Assembly: GCF_022340605.1 (NCBI RefSeq)
Contig: NZ_JAJDNQ010000018.1
Span: 1 to 64,000, forward strand
Direction of reading: 5' to 3'
Source: Thiohalocapsa sp.
Lineage (GTDB): Bacteria; Pseudomonadota; Gammaproteobacteria; Chromatiales; Chromatiaceae
Length of the DNA: 64,000 nt
Of the stretch, positions 24,109-33,700 are shown piece after piece. Under the pieces are notes generated by a model that had not been told where the DNA came from, searched no databases, and worked only from the letters and a program-made list of their open reading frames with translations. Within the stretch, counting starts at the first letter, position 1, and each line of letters begins with the position of its first letter. The position numbers and the translations under genes were made by a program.

Positions 24109-24402
24109 CCACGGCTTGGTGCCGACGTCGCGCGATCAGATGGCAAGAACGCCTCGGTCAGCACCCAGGCTCAACCCCAAGGTTTTGCAGCGGCGCTCAC
24201 CAATAGTGGGGTGCCGTCTTCAGGAAAACATCCAGTCTTCATTTGTCAATATATAGAGCTGGCCAAAAATCGAATAATATTTACCGTCGATCTGAAAAGT
24301 GGCTTGCGCTGCATCAATTTCCGGGTGATGCCGTGTTCTAGACTCTGAACTCTCTGAGGGTGCGGTCGGGCTCTTGGGGACAGGCGCTTCCCCCTGTTTG
24401 CC

Positions 24403-25281
24403 ATGGGAACTGCACGCTTGCTGCCGCTCATGCTCTTGCTGGTGTTGCTCGTGTCGCCCGTGCCCGCGGCGGCGGCGGACGTGGTCCGTTTCGCGCCCTT
24501 GCCGCTGGAGGACCCGAAGATCATCTACGAGCAGTTTCGCGGCCTCGCGGACTACCTGGCACGCGCAACGGATACGACCCTGCGCTGGGTGGCCCACGAC
24601 GACTACGCGGACATTCTGACCGGCTTTCGCGACGGCGCCCTGGACCTCGCGTACCTGGGGCCGCTGCCCTACGTGGTGCTGGAGCGCATCGACCCGTCAG
24701 CCGAGCCGCTGGGCTGCTTCCGCGATGCGGACGGAGCGGCGGACTACACCTGCTCGCTGGTGGTGTTCGGCGGCGGCATCCGCCCCGCAGACATCCGCGG
24801 CATGCATATCGGCCTGACGCAACCCTATTCCACCTGCGGCTATCTCGCCGTCAGCGAGATGCTGCACGCCGCCGGCCGCAGCCTGGAGCGGGACGGCAAC
24901 CACTTCGACTATGCCGGCAGCCATTCCGAGGCCGCGCTGGGCGTGGTCCGCGGCCGCTACGACGTCGCCGGGGTCAAGACCGCCATCGCCCATCGCTACG
25001 CTCACCTGAACCTGGAGCGCATCGCCGAGAGCCGCCCGTATCCGGGCTTCACCCTGGTGGCCAACACCGCGACGCTGCCGCCGGAGGTTCTCGCACGGCT
25101 GCGCCAGGCGGTGCTGGCGCTCGACCGTGAGCGCAACCCGCGGGTGCCGGGGATCACCGCCGGCTGGGGTGCGCAGATCCGTCATGGCACCGTGCCGCCG
25201 GAGCGCTGTGACTACAGCGGCATTGCCGCCACCCTGGAGCGGCTGCCCTGGCCTATCCCCGGCGCGGAGCCGCTGCAGTGA
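24403..25281 (+). CDS. PhnD/SsuA-like periplasmic binding protein
   Basis: A 292-residue exported solute-binding protein of the phosphonate/phosphite-type (PhnD-like) family. A signal peptide (LLPLMLLLVLLVSPVPAAAAD) is followed by VVRFAPLPLEDPKIIYEQFRGLADYL, the family start. DLAYLGPLPYVVL and GLTQPYSTCGYLAVSEMLHAAG match the hinge and ligand-loop pattern. No transporter permease or ATPase follows, only the GGDEF-EAL protein, which it overlaps by 4 bases (GTGA). It is therefore more likely a periplasmic sensor partner than an import protein. The 294-base gap before it (24109-24402) contains an A+T-rich patch (24245-24290) that is the probable promoter. Confidence 0.85.
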   Translation: MGTARLLPLMLLLVLLVSPVPAAAADVVRFAPLPLEDPKIIYEQFRGLADYLARATDTTLRWVAHDDYADILTGFRDGALDLAYLGPLPYVVLERIDPSAEPLGCFRDADGAADYTCSLVVFGGGIRPADIRGMHIGLTQPYSTCGYLAVSEMLHAAGRSLERDGNHFDYAGSHSEAALGVVRGRYDVAGVKTAIAHRYAHLNLERIAESRPYPGFTLVANTATLPPEVLARLRQAVLALDRERNPRVPGITAGWGAQIRHGTVPPERCDYSGIAATLERLPWPIPGAEPLQ

Positions 25282-28200
25282 GCCGTGCGACACTGCTGGC
25301 GCTGCTGGCCTTCCTGCTCGCGGAGCTGCTGCTGAGCTGGGCGCTGTGGGGCATGTTCCGGCTGGAGTCACGGCAGTTGCTGGCCATGCACCAGCACGAG
25401 CTCGAGCACAGTTACGCGGACACCATCGACGGCTTCGACCGACTGGTGGACGTGGTCCACGACCAGAGTATCGATACGCCGCGGGTACGGGGTCTGCTCG
25501 CGGCGCTGGCGGAGGCCGAAAATCTGCCCCCGCAGCAAGCCGCCAGCGAGCGCCGCCGGGTGCGCGGCACGCTCTACCGTGAGCTGTACGACAGCTATGC
25601 GGTGCTGCGCCGCAACGACGTGCGGACGCTGTTGGTGGTGACGCCGGACGGGCGTGCCTTTCTGCGCTTCCATCGGCCCGACCTCTACGGTGATCCCATC
25701 GCGGCGGATCGCCCGCTGATCGGTGCTGCCATCGCTACCCAGAACGCCCGCCGCGGCTTCGAGAACGGCCGCGTCGTGCCGGGCTACCGGTTCGTGCTGC
25801 CGCTGCTCGCGGACGGGCGGCTCCTGGCCGTGGTCGACTACGGCCTGTCCTACGACGCGCTGCGGCGCGTGTTGCGCCGCGCGGATGGCGGCGACGACCA
25901 CGCGAGCCGGTTTTTATTGCGGCGGGCGCCGCTGCGGCGGGTGGCGCACCCCACCGCGCTCGCGCTGTTCGAGCCGGCGGCGCTCGGTCCGGACCTCCTG
26001 GTTGAGCGTGCGCGCAGTCCGCTGCGCACGACCCCCGCCGCGTCGCCACGGCTGCCGGTGGACGCCATCGACCGGCGGCTCGCGGCCGTCCCCGCCGTGC
26101 AGCGCGCGATGGCCGAGGGCCGCAGCGCTGCCCGGCACCTGTGTCTGGGCTTCGCCGACTGCACGGCCGTCGCGCTGCTGCCGATCCCGGATAGCGCCGG
26201 CCTGACGGCGGGCTATTTCGTGACCTATCACCAGGAGCCCGAATTCGCCGCCTTGCGCGTGCAGTTCCTGGGCCTGCTCGGCGTCGGCAGTCTGCTGCTG
26301 CTGGGGGCGGGCTTCACGCTGCGGCGCTGGCTGGCATCGCGGCAGCGGTTGCGCACCATCACCGAGCACATGGCCGAAGGGCTTTACGTAATGGATCTGC
26401 GCGGGCGGATCATCCATGTCAATGACGCCGCCTGCACGCTGCTCGGCTTCGAGCGTCGCGCGCTGCTGGGCCAGGATGCGCACGTGCTGCTGCACGCCCA
26501 CAGCGACGGCGAGAGCCTGCCGGCACACCTGTGCCCGGTGCGGCATGAGCCTCGGCTCGGCAGGATCTACCGCAACGACGACGAGATATTCCGTCGCAGT
26601 GACGGCACGCTGGTGCCGGTCAGCGTGCTCGCCTCGCCGCTGCGCGAGGAGAGGCAGGTCGTCGGCAGCATCGTACTGTTCCGCGACCTCACCGAGGAGC
26701 GCGCGGCGCGCGAGCGGCTGCGGCGCGCCGACATCGCCTTCCGCAACCTCGCCGAGGCGGTGGTGGTCACGGACGCTGATGCTAACATCCAGGCGGTGAA
26801 CCGCGCCTTCACCGCCATCACCGGCTATGCGGAGGCCGAGGTGCTCGGCCGCAACCCGCGCATGCTTCAGTCCGGGCGCCACGACGGGCGCTTCTACAAG
26901 CGCCTTTGGCATCAACTCGTTCGCACTGGCCGCTGGGAGGGCGAGATCTGGAATCGGCGCAAGAGCGGCGAGGTCTACCCCGAATGGCTCAAGATCAATG
27001 CCGTCGTCGGCCGCGGCGGCACCATCCTGGGCTACGTCAGCGTGTTTTCTGACATCACCGAGCTGCGCGCCAACCAGGAGCGCCTGCGCCGGCTCGCCTA
27101 CGAGGACCAGCTCACCGGGCTCTACAACCGCAGCGCCTTCATGGAGGCGTTGCAGCAGGCGCTACAACACGCGCGCGGCGTCGGCACGCGCCTCGCGCTG
27201 CTGTATCTGGACCTGGATCGTTTCAAGCGCATCAACGACAGCCTCGGCCATGTGACCGGCGACGCGCTGCTCGAGGAAGTCGCCGGGCGCATCCGCGCCG
27301 TCCTGCGCCCCCAGGACGAGGTGGCGCGGCTCGGCGGCGACGAGTACGTGCTGCTGCTGGATGACGTGAGTGAGCGCACCAGCCCGGCGCGCGTCGCTCA
27401 CGCGCTGTTGGCGGCGGTGCGCCGGCCGATGGTGCTCGACGGCCGCCGGCTGCACATCACCGCCAGTGTTGGCATCGCCCTGTTCCCCGACGACGGTGGC
27501 GACGCCGGCACCCCGCTCAAGCACGCGGATGCGGCCATGTACCTGGCCAAGCAGCAGGGCCGCGACGGCTATCGCTACTTCACCGGCGCCATGGCCGTGG
27601 AGGCACGGCGGCGCTTCGAGCTGGAGGCCGCGCTGCGCGAGGCACTGCGCCGCGACCGGTTGCGGCTGGTCTACCAGCCCAAGGTGTCCCTGGCAGACGG
27701 CGCCGTGATCGGGCTGGAGGCGCTGCTGCGCTGGGAGCATCCGCGGGACGGACTGCTGGCGCCCGGGCAGTTCCTCGACGTGGCGCGGGACGCCGGCCTG
27801 ATGCAGCCCATCACCGAATGGCTGCTGCACGAGGCCGCCCGCCAGTGCCGCACCTGGCGGGACGCCGGGCTGCGCTGCGGCCGGATCTCGGTGAACCTCG
27901 ACACGGGCTTTTTCCAGCCGCTGCCGCTGGAGGGGCTCTTGTTGCAGATCGTCGCGGAGGCGGGCATCTCGCCGGACGACCTGGAGCTGGAGATCCTCGA
28001 GACCGCCATGCGCGCCGACGCCGAGACCGCCGCGCTGTGGCAGCGGCTGGTGGGCGCCGGCTTCGAGCTGTCCATCGACGACTTCGGCACCGGCGAGTCG
28101 TCGCTCGCACGCATCAAGCAATTGCCGGTGCGCACGCTGAAGATCGATCGCAGCTTCGTCGCCGACATCGAGCACGACGACAGCGATCGCGCGGTCATCC

Positions 28201-28451
28201 GCACCATCATCGCCATGGCCAAGACGCTCGGCAAGCGCGCCCTGGCCGAGGGCGTGGAAACCGAGGCGCAACTCCGCTTCCTGCTGCGCGGGGGCTGTGA
28301 TGCGGTGCAGGGCTTCTATTTCAGCCGGCCGCTGGTGCCGGAGGCCGTGCCGGAGCTCTTGCGTGCCCCGACCTTCGCGGCGCGGCTGCGGCGGGTGCGT
28401 GACCCCGGGGTGGAAGCGCGCGCGGTAGTGCGGCGGCTGCCGGTGGGGTGA
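25278..28451 (+). CDS. membrane Cache-PAS-PAS-GGDEF-EAL c-di-GMP enzyme
   Basis: A 1057-residue cyclic-di-GMP protein. TM1 (residues 5-27) and TM2 (about 331-350) enclose a roughly 300-residue periplasmic region of Cache type (TLLVVTPDGRAFLRFHRPDLYGD). Two PAS folds follow (about 358-475 and 481-600). The GGDEF domain carries LGGDEYVLLL near 686, with the inhibitory RPQD five residues before it. The EAL domain has GLEALLRW, SVNLDTG, EILETAM, SIDDFGTGESS, LKIDRSF and AEGVE, so all main phosphodiesterase residues are present. The GTG start overlaps the stop of the PhnD-like gene by 4 bases. The GGDEY variant at the fifth position and intact EAL leave the net activity open. Confidence 0.93.
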   Translation: MSRATLLALLAFLLAELLLSWALWGMFRLESRQLLAMHQHELEHSYADTIDGFDRLVDVVHDQSIDTPRVRGLLAALAEAENLPPQQAASERRRVRGTLYRELYDSYAVLRRNDVRTLLVVTPDGRAFLRFHRPDLYGDPIAADRPLIGAAIATQNARRGFENGRVVPGYRFVLPLLADGRLLAVVDYGLSYDALRRVLRRADGGDDHASRFLLRRAPLRRVAHPTALALFEPAALGPDLLVERARSPLRTTPAASPRLPVDAIDRRLAAVPAVQRAMAEGRSAARHLCLGFADCTAVALLPIPDSAGLTAGYFVTYHQEPEFAALRVQFLGLLGVGSLLLLGAGFTLRRWLASRQRLRTITEHMAEGLYVMDLRGRIIHVNDAACTLLGFERRALLGQDAHVLLHAHSDGESLPAHLCPVRHEPRLGRIYRNDDEIFRRSDGTLVPVSVLASPLREERQVVGSIVLFRDLTEERAARERLRRADIAFRNLAEAVVVTDADANIQAVNRAFTAITGYAEAEVLGRNPRMLQSGRHDGRFYKRLWHQLVRTGRWEGEIWNRRKSGEVYPEWLKINAVVGRGGTILGYVSVFSDITELRANQERLRRLAYEDQLTGLYNRSAFMEALQQALQHARGVGTRLALLYLDLDRFKRINDSLGHVTGDALLEEVAGRIRAVLRPQDEVARLGGDEYVLLLDDVSERTSPARVAHALLAAVRRPMVLDGRRLHITASVGIALFPDDGGDAGTPLKHADAAMYLAKQQGRDGYRYFTGAMAVEARRRFELEAALREALRRDRLRLVYQPKVSLADGAVIGLEALLRWEHPRDGLLAPGQFLDVARDAGLMQPITEWLLHEAARQCRTWRDAGLRCGRISVNLDTGFFQPLPLEGLLLQIVAEAGISPDDLELEILETAMRADAETAALWQRLVGAGFELSIDDFGTGESSLARIKQLPVRTLKIDRSFVADIEHDDSDRAVIRTIIAMAKTLGKRALAEGVETEAQLRFLLRGGCDAVQGFYFSRPLVPEAVPELLRAPTFAARLRRVRDPGVEARAVVRRLPVG

Positions 28452-28513
28452 GATCGGGCGAGTATTCGATGTAGGTCGGTCGACCATTCCAAGCGCGTGT
28501 ACCAGTGCATCAG

Positions 28514-28603
28514 TTCCGAGACCGTCTCAGGTCGTGGTCGTGGTCGTGGTCGTGGTCGTTGTCGATGGAGCCCGGTCTCGGAATTTCCGCAGCGAAGCAC
28601 TAG
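28514..28603. repeat. GTGGTC-rich palindromic element, short copy
   Basis: TTCCGAGACCG (28514) and CGGTCTCGGAA (28573) flank a (GTGGTC)n core and the copy ends GAAGCACTAG, matching the long copy at 13720-13888. It lies between two convergent genes, 34 bases from the gatB stop. It may act as a two-sided terminator, but the main evidence is the repeat itself. Confidence 0.75.
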
Positions 28604-28637
28604 GAATGCCGAATGGAACTCGGCGCCGCCGGGGGCG

Positions 28638-30071
28638 TCAGCCCTTGAGCTTTTGCTTCAGCAGGGCATTGACTTGTTGCGGGTTGGCCTTGCCCTGGCT
28701 TTGCTTCATCACCTGGCCGACGAAGAAGCCGAACACCTTCTCCTTGCCGGCGCGGTACTGCTCCACCTGCTGGGGGTTCGCTTTGAGGATGGCGTCGATC
28801 ATGGCCTCGATGGCGCCGGTGTCGGTGATCTGCTTGAGGCCCTTGGCCGCGATGACCTGATCCGCGTCGCCCCCGCCGGCCCACATGGCGTCGAACACCT
28901 GCTTGGCGATCTTGCCGGAGATGGTGTTGTCCTGGATGCGGGCGATGAGCCCGGCCAGTTGCTCCGCGCCCACGGGGCTGTCGGCGATGTCCAGGTCCGC
29001 CTTGTTCAGCGCCGCCGCCAGCGCGCCGGTGATCCAGTTGGCGGCGAGCTTGGCGTCGCCGCAGCCGGCCGTCACCTGCTCGAAATAGGCGGCCATGGCC
29101 AGGCTCGAGGTGAGCAGCGCCGCGTCGTAGTCGTTGAGGCCGTACTGCGCCATGAAGCGATGCCGCATGGCGTCCGGCAACTCCGGCAGGCCGGCGGTGG
29201 CCTCGCCGATGAAGGCGTCGTCGATCGTTAGCGGCAGCAGGTCCGGGTCCGGGAAGTAGCGGTAGTCGTTGGCCTCCTCCTTGGTGCGCATGGAGCGGGT
29301 CTCGTCCTTGTCGGCGTCGTAGAGGCGGGTCTCTTGCACGACCTCGCCGCCGTCCTCCAGGATGTCCATCTGGCGCTCGATCTCGAACTCCAGCGCCTTT
29401 TGCAGGAAGCGGAAGGAGTTGATGTTCTTGATCTCGGCGCGGGTGCCGAGCCTCTCTTCGCCCTTGGGCCTGAGCGAGATGTTGGCGTCGACGCGGAACG
29501 AGCCCTCCTGCATGTTGCCGTCGCTGATGCCGATCCAGCGCACGAGCTGGTGGATCTTGCGGGCGTAGGCGACGGCCTCCGCCGGCGAGCGCATGTCCGG
29601 CTCCGAGACGATCTCCAGGAGCGGCGTGCCGGCGCGGTTCAGGTCGATGCCGGTCTCGCCGTGAAAGTCCTCGTGCAGCGACTTGCCGGCGTCCTCCTCC
29701 AGGTGCGCGCGGGTGATGCCGACGGTCTTCACCGCGCCATCGTCCAGCACGATCTCGACACTGCCCTTGCCCACCACCGGCAGCTCGTACTGGCTGATCT
29801 GGTAGCCCTTCGGCAGGTCGGGGTAGAAGTAGTTCTTGCGCGCGAACACCGAGCGCGGCGCGATCTCCGCGCCGACGGCGCGCCCGAACTGCACCGCCCG
29901 CTGCACCGCGGCCCGGTTCAGCACCGGCAGCACGCCGGGCAAGCCTAAGTCCACGGCGCAGGCCTGGGTGTTGGGCGCGGCGCCGAAGGCGGTGGCCGCA
30001 CCGGAGAAGATCTTGGATTCAGTGGCGAGCTGGGTGTGGATCTCCAGCCCGATGACGGGTTCCCATTGCAT
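28638..30071 (-). CDS. gatB: Asp/Glu-tRNA amidotransferase subunit B
   Basis: GatB, the kinase-like subunit of GatCAB, which turns Glu-tRNA(Gln) or Asp-tRNA(Asn) into Gln- or Asn-tRNA in bacteria that lack GlnRS or AsnRS. 477 residues, normal length. The cradle domain starts [22 protein letters not shown] and runs through [19 protein letters not shown], ending in the YqeY-like tail ([22 protein letters not shown]). gatC and gatA are not adjacent, unlike the common gatCAB operon; upstream on the same strand are HicB and a hicA remnant. A weak GAGA precedes the ATG at 30071, and a hairpin of AACTCGGCGCC type lies right after the stop. Confidence 0.97.
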   Translation of the reverse strand: MQWEPVIGLEIHTQLATESKIFSGAATAFGAAPNTQACAVDLGLPGVLPVLNRAAVQRAVQFGRAVGAEIAPRSVFARKNYFYPDLPKGYQISQYELPVVGKGSVEIVLDDGAVKTVGITRAHLEEDAGKSLHEDFHGETGIDLNRAGTPLLEIVSEPDMRSPAEAVAYARKIHQLVRWIGISDGNMQEGSFRVDANISLRPKGEERLGTRAEIKNINSFRFLQKALEFEIERQMDILEDGGEVVQETRLYDADKDETRSMRTKEEANDYRYFPDPDLLPLTIDDAFIGEATAGLPELPDAMRHRFMAQYGLNDYDAALLTSSLAMAAYFEQVTAGCGDAKLAANWITGALAAALNKADLDIADSPVGAEQLAGLIARIQDNTISGKIAKQVFDAMWAGGGDADQVIAAKGLKQITDTGAIEAMIDAILKANPQQVEQYRAGKEKVFGFFVGQVMKQSQGKANPQQVNALLKQKLKG

Positions 30072-30150
30072 GGTATTTTCTCAATTTGCTTACAGCTTTT
30101 CCCAGATTGGCGATGAGCTGGCGTCGGGAGATCGGCCCGAAGGGCGGCAT
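30019..30150 (-). pseudogene. hicA-like toxin remnant, truncated
   Basis: The 43-residue frame starts MPPFGPISRRQLIANLGKAV, the usual N-terminus of a HicA toxin (a small mRNA interferase). It then leaves the family pattern after about 20 residues and terminates inside the gatB start region. The expected catalytic His (in a GGKHQ-like stretch) is absent. Its ATG overlaps the hicB stop by one base, preserving the operon junction. It is therefore a toxin remnant whose 3' end was replaced by the gatB 5' region. Confidence 0.75.
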
Positions 30151-30392
30151 CAGGCGACCCTTTCGATCCGGATGCATTTGCCGTCGATTAGCGGCAGTTC
30201 CAGGCCCTGCGAGACCCGGAAAAGGATCCAGTCTTCCAGCACCTCGGCCAGTTGGTCTCGACAGGCCTCCAGCGTGTCCGCGTTGGCGAACACGCCGGAG
30301 CATGGCGGCATCTCGCCATAGAAGCCCTCATCGTCATCCAGAATCTCGTAGCGGGCGTGGCCCATGGCCGCGTGCATGCAGTCGATCAACAT
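30150..30392 (-). CDS. HicB-family antitoxin (orphan)
   Basis: An 80-residue HicB-family antitoxin, of the RNase H-fold type that neutralises HicA. Features: YEILDDDEGFYGEMPPCSG, then ANADTLEACRDQLAEVLEDWILFRV, matching the family's central sheet and helix. No C-terminal DNA-binding extension is present. The ATG at 30392 has AGGTAA 8 bases upstream. Its toxin partner next door is truncated, so this looks like an antitoxin left without its toxin. Confidence 0.8.
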   Translation of the reverse strand: MLIDCMHAAMGHARYEILDDDEGFYGEMPPCSGVFANADTLEACRDQLAEVLEDWILFRVSQGLELPLIDGKCIRIERVA

Positions 30393-30712
30393 CGTGCAGT
30401 TACCTGCGGTCGTTTGCGCCAGGGGGCAGCCTCGCTCAGCCCGACCTGGCGACCGTGCCCTTTGCGGCGCGTCGCTCGGCAAAGCGGCATTGTGGGAGAT
30501 CGCATCCTGCAAAGGAAGCGCTTGGCCGAGTGATTGGAAGCGCTTGTGGGAGCGGCACGCTTCGTGCCGCGACGGCCGGTAAGGCAGCACGGCACGCCCG
30601 GAGCAACTGCCAATCGCCAGGCAGCCGGGCGGCGGTGATCGCGCCACAAACGGCAGTGGCGCTCCCGCGGTGCCGGCGCACCTACCGCAGGCTCCGGCCG
30701 CCGAATCCAGGG
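30393..30712. other. 320-base non-coding stretch with repeats
   Basis: No credible gene is seen. It contains a GTGGGAGCGGCACGCTTCGTGCC repeat arm (30546-30570) and a second, weaker copy near 30490 (TGTGGGAGATCGCATCCTGC). It separates putA from the HicB gene, and both flanking genes lie on the minus strand. Confidence 0.5.
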
Positions 30713-33700
30713 TCAACGGCTTGCGCCGGCGTCGTCCTCGTCCATGGACAACAAGGCCGCGTTGCCGCCGCTGGCGGCGGTGTTGATGCTGACGGTGCGT
30801 TCCACCGCGAAGCGGGTGAGGTAATCCGGACCGCCGGCCTTGGGTCCGGTGCCGGACAGTCCCTCGCCGCCGAACGGCTGCACGCCCACCACGGCGCCGA
30901 TCATGTTGCGGTTCACGTAGCTGTTGCCGGCGTGGATGCGACCGGTGATGGCATCGATGCGGGCGTCGATGCGGCTGTGCACACCGAAGGTGAGGCCGTA
31001 GCCCAGGGCGTTGATGCGCTCGATGAGCCCGTCGAGGTCCTGTGCCTGAAACCGCAGCACGTGCAGCACCGGGCCAAAGACCTCGCCCTGCAGCCGTTCC
31101 AGGCCATCGATCTCGTAGGCGCGCGGTGCGAAGAAGTGGCCGTGCTCGCAGCGCGGCGGCAGTGCGCAACGGTGGATGAGCCGGGCCTCGCGGTCCATGC
31201 GCGCGGCGTGGGCTTGCAGCATGGCAAGGGCATCGGAGTCGATCACCGGGCCGACGTCGGTGGCGAGGTCCAGTGGGTCGCCGATGCGCAGCTCCGCCAT
31301 GGCCCCGCTGAGCATATCCAGCAGGCGCTCTGCCACGTCGTCCTGGACGCAAAGCACCCGCAGCGCCGAGCAGCGCTGGCCGGAGCTCTGGAACGCGGAG
31401 GCCAGTACGTCCGTCACCACCTGCTCCGGCAGCGCGGAGGCGTCCACGATCATGGCGTTCTGCCCGCCGGTCTCGGCGATGAGCGGGGCGATGGCGCCGG
31501 TGCGCTCTGCCAGCGCCCGGTTGATGGCCCGCGCGGTGTCCAGCGAGCCGGTGAAGGCGACGCCGTCGATGCGCGGGTCCGCCGCCAGCGGCGCGCCGAC
31601 GCCGGGGCCGTCGCCGGGCAGGAGTTGCAGTACGTCCGCGGGGATGCCGGCCTCGTGCAGCAGTCGGGTGCCGAGCGCCGCCGTCAGTGGCGTCTGCTCC
31701 GCGGGCTTGGCGACGACGGCGTTGCCGGCGGCGAGCGCCGCGGTCACCTGGCCCGTGAAAATGGCCAGCGGGAAATTCCAGGGGCTGATGCAGGCGAAGA
31801 CGCCGCGGCCGTGCAGTGAGAGCAGGTTGTGCTCGCCGACGGGGCCGGGCAGCTCCCGCGGCGCGCCGAAGCGCTCGCGGGCGCGGGCGGCGTAGTAGCG
31901 GCAGAAGTCCGCGGCCTCGCGCACCTCGGCGATGCCGTCCGGAATGCTCTTGCCGGCCTCGCGGCCGCACAGCGCGACGAAGTTGCCGAGGTGGGCTTCC
32001 AGCAGGTCCGCGGCGCGCTCCAGGCAGGCGGCGCGCGCGTCAGCCGGCGTGTGCGCCCAGCCGGGTGCGGCGGCGCGGGCGGTGTCCAGGGCCCTGTCGA
32101 GGGTCGCCCCGTCGGCATCGCGGACCTGGCCAATCTCACGGCGCACATCAGCGGGGTCGTGCAGCGTTTTCGCCGCGCCGCCAGGTGGCGCGGCGCCGTC
32201 GGGCTCCGCGTGGGAGCGGCGTCCCCGCCGCGATTCGCCCGGATCGGCGCCACCGACCACCATCGGCTCGGCCTGCCAAATGCCGCCCGGTTGCTCGGCG
32301 AGGGCTTGGTCCACGCGGGTCGCCAGCGCTCCCAGGGCCGCGGGGTCGGACAGGTCCAGCCCGCGGGAGTTGCGCCGGTCCGGCTGGAATAGGTCCACCG
32401 GCGCCGGGATGCGCGGGTGGCGGGCACCCGCGCCGCGGGCGTCCTGTTCGCGGGCGACGGCGATGGGGTCCGTCACCACGGTTTCCACGGGCGCGGAGGC
32501 GTCCGCGAGCCGGTGCACGAAGGAGCTGTTGGCGCCGTTCTCCAGCAGCCGCCGCACGAGATAGGGCAGCAGGTCCGCGTGGCTGCCGACGGGGTCGTAG
32601 GCGCGGCAGGGCGTGCCGGTCTCGTCCAGCACCAAGTCGTGCAGGGCCTCGCCCATGCCGTGCAGGCGTTGCAGCTCGAAGGGGCGGCCGTCCGCCAGCG
32701 CCAGCGCCGCGGCAATGCTGTGCGCGTTGTTGGTGGCGAACTGCGGATAGATCCGGTCGTCGTGGGCGAACAGCCGCGCCGCGCACGCGAGCCAGCACAA
32801 GTCCGTGTTGACCTTGCGCGTGAACACCGGGTAGCCGGGCAGACCCTGCTGCTGGGCGAGCTTGATTTCCGCGTCCCAGTAGGCGCCCTTCACCAGCCGT
32901 ACCATGATGCGCCGGCGTTGTCGCGCGGCGAGCTCGGCCAGGAAGTCCACCACGGCCAGGGCTCGCGGCTGGTACGCCTGCACGGCGATGCCGAGTCCGT
33001 TCCAGCCGGCGAGCGCCGGGTCCGCGCACAGCGCCGCGAACAGGTCCAGCAGCAGGTCGTGCCGCGACGCCTCCTCGGCGTCGATGGTGAGGCCGATGTC
33101 GGCCGCCGCGGCCTGTCGGGCCAACTCGCGCAGGCGCGGCAGCAGCTCACCGGTAACGCGCTCGGCTTGGGCGTATTCGCAGCGCGGATGCAGCGCCGAG
33201 AGCTTGATGGAGATGCCCGGGCCGTCGACGGGGCCGGCGCCGGCGGCCGCCTCGCCCACGGCCGAGATGGCCGCCTGGTAACGGTCGAAATAGCGGCGGG
33301 CATGGGCGTCGGTGCGCGCCGCCTCGCCCAGCATGTCGAAGGAGTGTCGGCAGCGGGCATCGAAGCCTCTGCCCGCGCGTTCGAGTGCCGCGCCGATATC
33401 CCGGCCCATGACGAACTGCTCGCCGAGGATGCGCATCGCCGCCCGCAGCGCCTGGCGCACCAGCGGCTCGCCGCTCTTCTCCAGGCGCCGGCGCAGCGCG
33501 CCGAGCAGGTCGCGCTCCGGGTCCTCGTGCCAGCTCAGAACCTTGCCGGTCAGCATCAGTGCCCAGGTGGAGGCGTTGACGAACAGCGAGCCCTGGCCCG
33601 AGCCAGCGCTGTCATGTCCCGCTGCCGGGCGCCAGTCCGCCGTCACCAGCTTGTCGCGGATCAGCGCGTCCAGCGTCGCCTCATCCGGGATGCGCAGCGC

